Source: Sipunculus nudus
Taxonomy: Eukaryota; Annelida; Sipuncula; Golfingiida; Sipunculidae
Direction: 5' to 3'
Length of the DNA: 64,000 nt
Assembly (NCBI GenBank): GCA_026874595.1
Contig: CM049307.1
Coordinates: 92,542,330-92,606,329, forward strand
Positions within the stretch are counted from its first letter, which is position 1. Each line of letters begins with the position of its first letter. A model generated the notes under the pieces. It ran no database searches, had not been told where the DNA came from, and saw only the letters and a program-made list of their open reading frames with translations. Positions 13,927 to 23,152 of the stretch are shown one piece after another. The translations under genes were made by a program, and so were the position numbers.

Positions 13927-14145
13927 GAAAAGAGTGTGTGTGTGCGTATTTTGGAACACAACGCCATCCACTGATGTTCTGACAATGTAAATGTACTTTC
14001 CATCTGAAATATTTCTCTCATTATTTTTTAGATTCTTGGTCCAACAAGCGAGTCTCCGAGCGAGGAGGAAATTGGGCGGGAACTGAAGAAACTTCCAGTG
14101 GCTGTTACTTGCTTGGACGAGCACGCATGCGCAAGTCGAGATTAA
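1..14145 (+). CDS. Gene 1: large multi-exon protein with beta-rich repeats and Lys/Ala helices (5' partial)
   Basis: Join of 1-2788, 3428-3637, 4624-4682, 6877-7094, 9708-9938, 10624-10769, 12176-12307, 12564-12757 and 14032-14145. Every junction is GT/AG and the phases (1,1,0,2,2,1,1,0) match throughout, giving 1,363 codons and a TAA. The frame is open to base 1, so the N-terminus lies outside. Residues are numbered from base 1. A beta-rich region (about 30-815) contains an internal duplication (about 72-124 against 368-421, both with an xKKLT motif followed by a Gly-rich stretch). A Lys-rich coiled coil covers about 819-925. Then come basic helices, a second beta-like module (exon 5) and an acidic tail with several Cys. 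Likely extracellular or structural by composition (inference). I do not recognise the family, and no catalytic motif is visible. Confidence 0.85.
3428..3637 (+). CDS. Gene 1 exon B, Arg/Lys-rich helix
   Basis: The acceptor AAATGTAG at 3427 and donor GTAAGT at 3638 are clear, phase 1 to 1. The junction with exon A creates RKRR (residues 928-931); KREKR follows at 950-954. The rest is an amphipathic Ala/Glu/Arg helix (pattern AxExAKxxAxR) resembling LEA-type 11-mer helices. The dibasic and tetrabasic motifs could be proprotein-convertase sites if the protein is secreted (inference). Confidence 0.85.
4320..4407. repeat. 88-bp perfect palindrome
   Basis: Two 44-bp arms with no spacer are exact reverse complements, centred between 4363 and 4364 on TATA|TATA. 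The match stops cleanly on both sides (4319 and 4408 do not pair). It lies in the intron between exons B and C of gene 1. It could be a foldback element remnant, a cruciform-forming site or an assembly or template-switch artefact. Confidence 0.95.
4624..4682 (+). CDS. Gene 1 exon C, 59-nt microexon
   Basis: CTTTATACAG precedes and GTGAGT follows. Phase 1 in and phase 0 out is exactly what is needed to join exon B to exon D, which cannot be joined directly without a stop. It encodes about 19 residues, basic, with two Cys (EIWCAGRRAIRATCLGAIS). Confidence 0.78.
4881..4928. repeat. (TA)n microsatellite
   Basis: Uninterrupted TA dinucleotides in a gene 1 intron. Similar tracts occur at 3304-3335, 7211-7257, 13863-13922, 17205-17244, 23095-23142, 23767-23811, 25001-25043 and 47741-47781. 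Confidence 0.95.
5044..5083. repeat. GC-rich hairpin next to poly-C tract
   Basis: GGGGTCAGAC ... GTCTGACCCC arms enclose a GC-rich loop of about 19 nt, followed directly by a poly-C run of about 15. It lies in the gene 1 intron that spans 4683-6876; the rest of that intron shows no coding signal. Confidence 0.7.
6877..7094 (+). CDS. Gene 1 exon D, Ala/Lys amphipathic helix repeats
   Basis: Acceptor TTTTTTACCCGACAG, donor GTAAGC; phase 0 in, 2 out. About 72 residues are built from degenerate repeats of the type AAKxxxEGAKKVMD / AAKxxMEAAKGL, a long amphipathic, strongly Ala/Lys/Val helix. GC content is clearly higher than in the flanking introns. Confidence 0.88.
7121..7207. repeat. 28-bp tandem repeat, 3 copies
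   Basis: Three near-identical copies of a 28-bp unit (TAATACATATATGTAATATA plus 8 nt) start 26 nt after the exon D donor and run into a (TA)n tract. Confidence 0.9.
7745..8078 (+). mobile_element. tRNA-derived SINE, copy 1
   Basis: The head has a box A (TGGCTCAGGGGTAGAG, 7751) and a degenerate box B (AGTTTGAATCC, 7794). The body is about 230 bp and the tail ends ACATATACTTAGTTATGGTA. It aligns along its length with the copy at 8746. Pol III-type, non-autonomous; sits in a gene 1 intron. Confidence 0.85.
8746..9112 (+). mobile_element. tRNA-derived SINE, copy 2
   Basis: Same family as copy 1 but better preserved: box A CGGCTCAGGGGTAGAGCGC (8751) and box B AGTTCGAATCT (8794). The body carries a GTGCGCCTTTCGGGG-type segment missing from part of copy 1. 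The tail is TGTACATATATGTGGTTAAG. It lies about 670 bp downstream of copy 1 in the same orientation. Confidence 0.87.
9708..9938 (+). CDS. Gene 1 exon E, helix then beta-like module
   Basis: Acceptor AATACAG, donor GTGAGT; phase 2 to 2. The first half continues the helical pattern. The second half (FNIKKISFRVRLSLAETG, then a Gly-Lys turn and an alternating strand) looks like a short beta hairpin module, similar in character to the N-terminal beta-rich region. Confidence 0.88.
10624..10769 (+). CDS. Gene 1 exon F
   Basis: Acceptor ATCCCTGTAG, donor GTAATC; phase 2 in, 1 out. Short amphipathic helix, then GKKR-SVEESS (residues 1189-1195), a further dibasic candidate cleavage site, then a neutral segment. 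Confidence 0.82.
12176..12307 (+). CDS. Gene 1 exon G, acidic helical segment
   Basis: Acceptor TTTCTTCTTAG, donor GTATTT (weak at +4 and +5 but in phase). Phase 1 to 1, 132 nt, so skipping it would keep the frame. Encodes an Asp/Glu/Thr-rich segment starting VTDDCALYEE. Confidence 0.8.
12564..12757 (+). CDS. Gene 1 exon H with tandem (TAGTAG) acceptor
   Basis: Two AG acceptors lie 3 nt apart (exon start 12564 or 12567). Either keeps the frame and adds or removes one Val. Donor GTAAAC at 12758, phase 0. Encodes an acidic amphipathic helix (TGQDIDDLLELASDALLVGL, then further Glu/Met/Leu helix) with one Cys near the end. A 73-codon antisense ORF is a shadow. Confidence 0.82.
14032..14145 (+). 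CDS. Gene 1 terminal coding exon
   Basis: Acceptor CATTATTTTTTAG. Phase 0 entry gives 37 codons ending in a Cys-containing tail (VAVTCLDEHACASRD) and TAA at 14143-14145. Consensus poly(A) hexamers follow within 110 nt, which supports this as the 3' end. Confidence 0.85.
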   Translation: MLGPTSESPSEEEIGRELKKLPVAVTCLDEHACASRD

Positions 14146-14191
14146 ATCCATGGAAACCAGTTTACATACACATATATATCAACTTGAAAGT

Positions 14192-14197
14192 AATAAA
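14192..14197 (+). promoter_or_regulatory. Poly(A) signal of gene 1
   Basis: AATAAA lies 47 nt after the stop. A second AATAAA at 14252-14257 could be an alternative. Confidence 0.6.
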
Positions 14198-14580
14198 ACT
14201 TGAAAAGACTTACCATGATATATACCACTAAAGATTTGCAGATTGAGCAAAAATAAATGATTTGACTCACATTAAAGACTTTTTGTCTGTTTAACTAATG
14301 GTTGCATCTGTAGGAGAAAATGAATGACAGGTTGTTTCATATGATCTTCACAGAGCGGTTACACACTTCACCCATCCGATATCCTATTTATTTTAACCGC
14401 TGCTTTCTATCAGACTAATGGGAACGTCAACGTGGTATCGTATTGAGCATCCAGCCCCAAATTACAACATGAGACCCCGCTCTCATTGATCTGATTACAC
14501 CGGTTCTGGTACACAACCAACGGGAGCGCTGCAGATGTCCTTGTGATATCAGACCAACGAGAGCGGGTGGCTTATATTTC

Positions 14581-14686
14581 AGGGGTGGCACAAATCCTTT
14601 TTGCATCACAGGGTGCATTCCCGGAAGCGGCCAACGAAAGCATGTCATTTAACATAAGACGTACAGTTACAGAGATGCAGTGTTAA
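14581..14686 (+). repeat. Leader repeat copy 1 upstream of minisatellite 1
   Basis: The segment GGGTGGCACAAATC ... ATAAGACGTACAGT of about 105 bp recurs at 15773-15878. Both copies lie just upstream of a CTCTGGCT-type tandem array. There is no coding signal. Confidence 0.8.
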
Positions 14687-14880
14687 AAAGAAAGAGGTTC
14701 GCACCTCTTACAGTACATTTTAATTTCCGACAAATAATTCACACATGGACATGGGTATCCATGCTCGAGCTAGAACGGAGAGTTAAGGTTTCAGTCGCTA
14801 AGTTAGATTAATGTATTTCCCATATTGTCTATATAAGTTGTCCTTTTGGATTCGGGGCATCTTTGATGAAAGTAGATCTC

Positions 14881-15530
14881 ACTCTAACAGCATAAGCTCC
14901 CTTTGGCTTCACTCTAACAGCATAACCTCCTTCTGGCTTCACTCTAACAGCATAACCTCCTTCTGGCTTCACCCTAACAGCATAACCTCCTTCTGGCTTC
15001 ACTCTAACAGCATGATCTACCTCTGGCTTAACTCTAACAGCATAATCTCCCTCTGGCTTAACTCTAACAGCAAAATCTCCCTCTGGCTTAACTCTAACAG
15101 CAGAATCTCCCTCTGGGTTAACTGTAACAGCATAATCTCCCTCTGGGTTAACTCTAACAGCATAATCTCCCTCTGGCTTCACTCTAACAGCCTAATCTCC
15201 CTCTGGCTTCACTCTAACAGCATAACCTCCTTCTGGCTTCACTCTAACAGCATAACCTCCTTCTTGCTTCACTCTAACAGCATAACCTCCCTCTGGCTTA
15301 ACTCTAACAGCATAATCTCCCTCTGGCTTAACTCTAACGGCATAAGCTCCTTCTGGCTTCACTCTAACAGCATAACCTCCCTCTGGCTTCCCTCTAACAG
15401 CATAATCTCCCTCTGGCTTAACTCTTACAGCATAATCTCCCTCTGGCTTAACTCTAACAGCATAACCTCCCTCTGGCTTAACTCTAACAGCATAATCTCC
15501 CTCTGGCTTAACTCTAACAGGACCGTTGTA
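14881..15530. repeat. 30-bp minisatellite, about 21.5 copies
   Basis: Unit ACTCTAACAGCATAACCTCC plus TTCTGGCTTC. All copies stay in strict 30-bp register without a single indel, while substitutions recur at unit positions 16, 21 and 30. Because 30 is a multiple of 3, long ORFs appear on both strands (HSNSI-type on +, KPEGxYAVRV-type on -). I read these as consequences of the repeat length, not genes. Confidence 0.95.
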
Positions 15531-15772
15531 CTTTTGTGAGTCCGTTTTGTGAGTCCGTGTCTACGTATGTCAATACACATGGGTTCAAACATAGCCTTAA
15601 AGAAGATCAATATAGATGGGTAAAGATTGACTAACATCCGAAGCTGTCACGAAACGCTTGAAATCCAAGAAATAACCCCTTCGCCAAACCTATTTGGCCC
15701 CAGGTGCTCAACTGGCAAAATATGCAATGGTGTGGTATGTCTGTGCGGCGTATGCAAGTAATCTGTGGCACA

Positions 15773-15878
15773 AGGGGTGGCACAAATCGTTCTTGCATCA
15801 CGATACATTCCCGCAAGCAGCCCACTAAAACATATCCATTTTAGATAAGACGTACAGTATCAGATATATTGTGATAAA
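15773..15878 (+). repeat. Leader repeat copy 2 upstream of minisatellite 2
   Basis: Diverged second copy of the 14581-14686 segment (GGGGTGGCACAAATCG ... GATAAGACGTACAGT). It runs directly into the second array. Confidence 0.8.
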
Positions 15879-15885
15879 TATATGA

Positions 15886-16600
15886 AAATATAACCTCCCT
15901 CTGGCTAAACATGGATGAAAGTACAAGCTCCCTCTGGCTAAACATGGACAAGAATATGACCTCCTACTGGCTTAACATGATTGAAAATATAAACTCCCTC
16001 TGGCTAAACGTCGTTGAAAATATTAACTCCCTCTTGCTAAACATGGGCGAGAATATGACCTTCCTCTAGTCGTGACATAGGAAAATATAACCTCTCTCTG
16101 GCTAATCATTTGTGATAAATATAACCTCCCTCAGGGTAAACATGGGTGAAAATATATAACCACCCTCTGGTTAAATATGATCGATAATACAACTTCCCTC
16201 TGGCTAAGCATGGGCGAGAATGAGAATATGACCTGCTCCTTAGCTAAACATGTTTGAAAATGTAACCTCCCTCTGAATAAACATTGGGGAAATATATATC
16301 CTCCCTTTGGCTAAACATTGGTTAAAATATAACTTCAATCTGGTGAAACATGTGTGAAAATAAAACCTCCCTTAGGCTAAACATGATTGAAAATATAAGT
16401 TCCCTCTGGCTAAACATTGGCGAGAATATGACATTTCTCTGGCTAAACTTGGGTAAAAGTATAACCTTCTTTTGGCTAAACATGTGTACAAATATAACCT
16501 CCTTCTTGCTAAACATGGGTGAAAGTATAACCTCTCCTGGCTAAACATAGTTTTCGTAACATAACCTTCCTCAGGCGAAACATTGGGGGAAAGATACCTT
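15886..16600. repeat. Degenerate minisatellite of about 33 bp
   Basis: About 20 copies of ATATAACCTCCCTCTGGCTA plus AACATGGNTGAAA with frequent substitutions and small indels. It shares the core CCTCCCTCTGGCT with the 30-bp array upstream. Short ORFs (FSQREVIF-type on the minus strand) are by-products. Confidence 0.9.
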
Positions 16601-16947
16601 CCTTCTGACTTAATTGCAAAGGTTCGACAGAAGATTTATAAATGGTAATTTCAATATGATTAATTTGATTGAAACCTATAATATTAACTAAGCCAAGATG
16701 TCTTCTGATGCACGCTTTGTCCTAATCCAAAATGTCCTGGTTCGAAATGTCCGGGCAACAGTGCTTGATTTGCCAGAAAATACAATTGGTTTACCGACAT
16801 GGGTGGTGCCACGCATTATAGTGTCTGTATAATAGGACGACCTCATTCCTCCTGAATGCTTAGCTAACAAAATGAATTACAGCCCCGTGTATCAGACCGC
16901 CTTATTATTATTATTATTTGTGATCAATAAGGACTGACCAGTGATAA

Positions 16948-16954
16948 TATAAAA
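16948..16954 (+). promoter_or_regulatory. TATA box of the fibrinogen-related gene
   Basis: TATAAAA lies 30 nt upstream of an initiator-like TCATTA (16979-16984) and 48 nt upstream of the ATG at 16996, a normal core-promoter geometry. Confidence 0.6.
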
Positions 16955-16995
16955 CAGCGCATGCTAGATCTTACGTGGTCATTATTAGTGCAGAC

Positions 16996-17056
16996 ATGGA
17001 TCTCCGGGTCATTTTACTTTTCTGTCTTTTTTACTTCAACCTTCATGTCAATGAAT
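16996..17056 (+). CDS. Exon 1: signal peptide
   Basis: MDLRVILLFCLFYFNLHVNE is a classic signal sequence (charged start, hydrophobic core). The donor is GTTAGT at 17057 (unusual at +3). Phase 1 completes a Cys codon with exon 2. The TATA box is 48 nt upstream. Confidence 0.65.
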
Positions 17057-17206
17057 GTTAGTATAGTTCTTTTGTTACATTTGTCAGTCTTTGTCATAGA
17101 TATGATGATACTTAAATATTTTTTCCTACGATAATAATTCATTTTGCTGTCGCATATACTGTCGTATACATATATATGTATATATATATGTATATATATA
17201 TATGTA

Positions 17207-17248
<42 letters not shown>

Positions 17249-17708
17249 AACTAGGGGCAGACTGCCACCGAAAGCATACCTTTCCAGAAAAGCTCTTGTG
17301 CACAAGTCGTATTGAACAGAACCACTGGACACCCCAACTCCGAAGGAGAAGATGCTGGATCTACGCCAAAATCTGATCGAATCTTCCTTAGCCTCTTATT
17401 CCAAAATTCCTTGGAAATTTCTATATGCATGAAAACACAGACGCACAAAACACACACAAACACACACGAACAGGATTAATGCATAACATCCTGGCTAGAT
17501 ATATATGCATACGTGGTATTTATGGAACACTTTTAAACTCAATACTTAAAATGCTTTAAAAATAAGTGGCTTTTCTTTTCTTTTTTATTTTTCTTTCAAA
17601 AACAGTAGAAGGGACATCAGCACTGGGCATTAGATTAAATAAAGGCGATCCGCACCCTTTACTATGCAAGGGAGGCTTACAGTAGTCGAGTTCACTTCTA
17701 TATCAATA

Positions 17709-18420
17709 CAGTAAAAACCTGTCTAATGCGGACAGTTTAGGGACTGACACATTTTGTCCTTTATAGCCAGGTGTCCTTATTAGGCAGGTTGCAATTAAGC
17801 GTCATGGAGAAAACATATATTTCAGGACATGTATTTATTAGCATGTATTGCCCGATGTATACATATATATGCGTAGTTGAGGGCCTTTTCCTGAATCAAA
17901 GATCCGTTGATCGGAATTAGGTTGTACGTGCTTGCGGGAACCACTCCCATACCGCGAGGTTGAGCTCCTCATGCATTTTTTACCCCTGCAGCAAAACTAC
18001 TTTTTGTCACAGTATTTTCCTCGAAAGCAGCTAGATATTCGGCTGTTCGCTTCAGATTCCCGGTCTGCGCTTGGTTTCACATCAAAGCGTTACACGAGCA
18101 AAGAGCAGTAAGCAAAAAAATGTTTTGACAGGAAAACACTCGTATTCTTTGCTTTTGTCCCGGACAAGAGATCAGAGTGTTTGGCGGGCATTGCCGGCCA
18201 ACATTCGACTGCTGATCGTGTCCGTATTTACCAGGTTGAGTGAAATCACTGGCTTGCGCAAGCATCAGCTGTCCGTAGTCCGCATTAGACGGGTGTCCGC
18301 ATTAGAGAGGTTTAACCTATACACAACATACAGTGGAAAATCTAGAGGGTCTTATGTATTGTGTCCGTAATAGCCAGTTGGGCCACCTAGAAGAGGTGTC
18401 CGCAAGACCATATTGAACTG
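17709..18420. mobile_element. Non-autonomous pogo/Tigger-like element
   Basis: It starts CAGTAAAAACCTGTCTAATG after TA and ends in an imperfect inverted copy (GGTGTCCGCAAGACC ... GAACTG). Internal copies of GTGTCCGCATTAGA in the reverse orientation (18270-18312) are typical of this class of termini. No transposase is present, and the right TSD is not preserved. Confidence 0.65.
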
Positions 18421-19248
18421 TTTTGGCACAACCGTCATTTTCATTCTTTTACACACACCCTTCCCTTTTAGGGGTAAATGAGATAATTCCTGTATCAATA
18501 TTTCAGTAATTATCTCCACCTATGGAAAGTTGGAGAAATTCGTTTTGGCATTATTATTCTTAATATTATGCCACTTTTTGCGTCCAATTTCATTTATGTT
18601 TAAACAGGAAGTACCTTACCATGACCCAATCAATTTGACCAAGTTTCAGGGAACATGACCTATTTTTAAGGTCAGAGGGCTCAGTTTTTTTCCAGATTTT
18701 TAATGTCGACCTTTTTTCTTATTAATAAGGTGTACAGCCAAATTGATGAAACGCCTACCATATTATATGTTTCCCAAAATTTTAGGGTATCGATTGGAAT
18801 TCACTCTTTTGGAACCATATGAGATAGATGACTCAGCACTAATCAGTTAGGCTTCGTTTCCGGAAAACCGTTTGACCTAAAAAGTTAAACCTTTTACATT
18901 TGTGGAGGGGTTGGTAGGTAGTGGGTCTTGAAGTGTGTGTGTGGGGGGGGGGGGGGGGAGGGGATAGGTGGAGATCATTGACTGAAGTCTAGTTAGTTTT
19001 ATGAGTGGGATTTTTTTAAATATTTCAAATTTTAATTAAAACTACTGTCTGTATCTCGAATATTGTTGATTAAAAAAATTACCTGTGGGGCCCTTGATGG
19101 CAGGTTTGCACTAGATATATTTTTACGTTGGTAATATCCGATTCCCCATTATCGCTCAGTGACGGAGAAGGGGGGGGGGGGTTTCTAGTGATCGCCTCAG
19201 CGATGGTAAAATATCATTTTATTTTTCAAATTGTTGTTTCTTTTACAG

Positions 19249-19538
19249 GCACCAAAAGATCCTGTTTTGACCACCTTGTTGAAAACCGTAACTTTGGTGT
19301 AACGCCACTAGATGGCGTGTACAACGTTACCCTTAATCGTAACGTCACGCCCGTTTACTGTGACATGACAACACACGGAGGAGGCTGGACGCTTCTGGTT
19401 GCCATGGTTGAGGGTCTGAACTGGACCGTGTAAAACATCCTTGATCGCAATTCACAGGTGCCGGGTTTATCTGTTGACTATTCAGTCCTGGGGAAGGCTG
19501 ATTACATCAAAGCAAATGCACATGGAACACATTTTCAG
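19249..19538 (+). CDS. Exon 2: N-terminal half of a fibrinogen-related domain, with in-frame TAA
   Basis: Acceptor TTTCTTTTACAG, donor GTATGG; phase 1 in, 0 out. Contains the paired-Cys start, DGVYNV and CDMTTHGGGWTLL. After TAA at 19431 the same frame continues as NILDRNSQVPGLSVDYSVLG and further open sequence up to the donor, so the stop interrupts a real reading frame. The ORF in front of 19249 is intronic. Confidence 0.75.
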
Positions 19539-21273
19539 GTATGGTCTCTAAGATAAAAGTGCATTCGTAATAATAATAATAACGTTAATATCAATAAGAT
19601 AATAGCAATTATAATATATTGGTCAAAACTATTTCTGCCCGTTTTCCTTCTTATATAGATCGAAAATTTGACTGATCCACAGATTTGCCTCTGACATTTG
19701 TTTTGACCGCGACTTTATCCGAAAGTAGCAAACCCCCTAACAAGACCCATATTATCGCTCAGTTTCGGCCGTCGAGGAGGAGGCTTCCTGTGACCGCTTG
19801 GTGATTGCAAACATCTAGTCTGATGTTACTTAAATTTGTTGTTAAGTTGTTAAGTGTTTATACTTGAAAAAAATTATAATATAAGGAAAATGACTAAAAC
19901 CACCTTTATAATTGTGATAATTTATATAATCATCTCTATTAACGCCGTTGTAATTTCTATCGGAGTTCCTAGTTTAATTCATGACCAGAGGAAAGCGGCG
20001 ATAAACTACAGAGGTTTAACCGTAATCAAAGATTTATTGTTTATGTACACTTTAGCAAAGGATCGCCTTTTTTTAAATTGTGGTCCTATCTGATTTTATT
20101 TCCATCTGCAGAGGTCAATTTGGTATGTGAATACGTCACAGGGCAATATAACTCGTTTCCTATCATGTTCTTTTTAATCCCCTTTAGTACAGGCATTTTA
20201 CTCGAAATAAGTGGTCAACCTCACACAAATTGCAACAAAAGCAAAATTACCTGATTTTGATTCCATAATATGGGCTTTATGTCAGAAAAAGTCCTAAGCT
20301 ATTGTGTGTGTGTGTGGGGGGGGGGGGGGGGGGAGTTTGAAAATCATCAAATTTGACAAGGCAGAAAATACCTTTTATTTTACCATACATCAGCGTTCAA
20401 ACGGTGTTGTGTGCATAAATCTCGGTTAACGTCATGCTTATTCTTATTTTAGAAGTTTTGAAATAAAGTGTATTTCATGATCTATAAGACACTATGGTAA
20501 TGATATAAAAAAAATCAGCAATCTGTGAATTAAAGTGACGTCACGAGCAATACTATCTGAAAAAGGCATCAATTACCACATATCTCCGGAAAACCTTTAC
20601 ACTGCCCAAACCTCTGACATACATTACAATATTTTTAGTTCAGCTGACTAAATTCATTTGAGCTATAGTTTTGATACTTTGCCTGTCATCCGTCAGTCCG
20701 TCTGTCTGTCTGTTAGAATGGCACGTTTTTAAACCATTAGACTTAAAAAATGGGTCTCTTTTGTTTTACTTGCATTGTCAAGATCCAAACTGCCCACTGC
20801 TGGTCACTGGAGTTTACTTCATACAGCATTGCCTGCATACCTGATTAATAATGCATCACTCAGGTGCACCCCTGCTGTCAAAGATGCACAGTTATTCTAA
20901 AATCACTTCCCATCCTACCCCCACAGCAATATACATCAAGGGTAATGGATTAATTGTTGTTGTTTAAACTGTATTTCCAAAACTGAAAAGCTTTTTTGCA
21001 AAGTATGGTTTGCAACAATTTTCCTACTTATCAGTTCGAATCAATCATATTTAGCTTATACTACCTTTTACTCTCAGACATTATCTTCATTAGTTTTTTT
21101 TTTAATTTTAGATTTTTACCTTGAAGATCAACTTCAGCTGAGCACTGTGACCCACAGGGTCCCTTGTTTTAGTCACAATGTCAATAAAATCATGTAGATA
21201 TGTAATGATCACATGTTTAATTAGGCGTCATCTTGTCAGTGATCATCTCAAAGTATCTCTTGTGAGTTACGTA

Positions 21274-22125
21274 CAGGGTTGCCAGCAGTCAACTCAAATA
21301 AAAATGTATGACTTTTAAACTTAATCTCTGTTCGTTAAATATAGCGCCTACTTTTATACATATATATTCAGTGTCGCTTTAAAAAAAAGTACTTAAATAT
21401 GATAATACACAAGAATATGTCTGTTTTGTTAGAATTCCTTTTCCCTGACTTTCCCTGACTATTCCCGGACGATTAACTGGTTTTCTGGGGGAAAAAACTA
21501 ACCTACTCAAAATCATCTTTCTACTGCAAACCAAATTTTTATTAAGCAAAAGGAAACTACAAATTACGAATTGACAATGTAACTTTCAAAGAACCATATA
21601 CTCTGTTATCAAGCATTTCAAATGTGCATAAATTTTTCACACAATAACAACAAGTGACTTCAGTGAATCAAAGTAACTACACTCTCTTCCACTTTTGTAC
21701 TTTGTTACCTGTGCATTTTCATGTCCTTGTATAATGTTTTACTAATACTTTATATTAGTTGTGTGTTACTGCTAAGAAACAGGTAGTCTTTGATTAATTG
21801 TTGGTGCTACATATATACATTTTGTGTATCCATGCTATGCATCATCAACTTATTTGAGCGAACAAAAATCAAAGGGAAATAAGATTGTGCCTACAGACAC
21901 AACAACTTTAATTGAAAGGAAACTGAAAATGTAGTATGAAATTATTGAATGCTGGCTCAAGCCTTCCTACCTGATAATCAGTTATAGTTGTCATAGCCAT
22001 TAAAAATTCCCTGACTTTTTCCTGACTTACATAAGCATCATGACTTTTTATGAAATTCTCTGACTTTGCCTGTACTTGAAAACATAACATTTTCCCCTGA
22101 TTTTCCCTGACCGCTGGCAAGTCTG
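21274..22125. mobile_element. hAT-like non-autonomous element
   Basis: The ends CAGGGTTGCCAGCAGTCA and (inverted) CAGACTTGCCAGCGGTCA agree at 15 of 18 positions. Internal repeats of TTCCCTGACTTTCCCTGA lie near both ends. I see no convincing 8-bp TSD. No transposase ORF is present. Confidence 0.5.
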
Positions 22126-23092
22126 TACGCAGCTAGAGCCTCCACAGTTTCAACAAGTCAGGGTGGACGCTATGTGATTCTTTTCTGCACGTGGATCTGA
22201 AGGTGCTGCAGTTAGTCTGACAGTTGCATCTAATAACCTGATCGAGCATTTTAGTAGCAGGCGTCTCGTCACTTGACATAAACCAGACTAATGGTCGCTG
22301 TTTTAGTATACTTTCTAACAACACCTACCATGTGGGAGAAAAATTCCGTTTTACCCCAGCATATCGGTCAATCCCTCTGCATTTTTATTGAACATCTAAT
22401 TACTACGGTATCAGTGCAACACGATAGGTGAGCGCTGCACATTACCAGGTTTAGGGTTTCCTGCTTAATATAAATGCCTACTGAGTCGTGCTACCACCCT
22501 ACCCCGTGCTTCAGATCCTCAACCCCACATATAAGCCCTGGGAGTCCTTTAATTAGCAAATAATTCTGCGATCCCCCCCCCCAAGAAAACCCCTTAAATG
22601 CTTATTACATATAGATATACCCTTTTGATTAATTAAACTTTAAGGATTCTAGGACTTCTGGCGGCCATTTTGGATATTCCCAAATTTTAACACTTTCCCC
22701 CTAGGAGAATATCTTAGGACTTTTCATATGTTCAAACAGATACCTTCTGGGGTGCAAAACAGATGAGATAGCATTTGTTGCAATTTGTGTGAGGTCATTT
22801 TACAAAATGACTGTACTACTAGGCCCAGTGTCTTACGCGCCTGCGGGCTCAGGGTGAAAATCATACCCTTTGCTTGGACAATACGGCCAAGAACCTCCAC
22901 CGCCTTCCCCTTAAAGCTTCAGAGCGTTAAGATTGGGTTTGAGCCGATCTTTGAGTCTTTACTCTAACTATAGAATGCTGAAGTCATTGAAGTGGTTCTA
23001 AGAATATTTACTGTTATGATGTATAATATAGGCATATTTTTTCTGTCACACAGTACGCACTAGGAGCAACCGGGAGATGTCGGTGTATACTA

Positions 23093-23145
<53 letters not shown>

Positions 23146-23152
23146 TTTGCAG

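Noticed and set aside
14811-15539. 242-codon plus-strand ORF and 117-codon minus-strand ORF in the 30-bp array
   Set aside because: Unit length is a multiple of three, so frames stay open by default. The minus frame (KPEGxYAVRV) has two common variable sites that are synonymous, but rare variants are mostly non-synonymous and one is a TAG; no start or splice context.
14881-16600. CRISPR-like array
   Set aside because: Repeats are contiguous minisatellite units without unique spacers in a eukaryotic genome.
19128-19248. Upstream extension of the fibrinogen-related exon from ATG 19128
   Set aside because: This stretch is intron: polypyrimidine tract and CAG precede 19249, it contains a poly-G run, and phase fits the signal-peptide exon at 16996.
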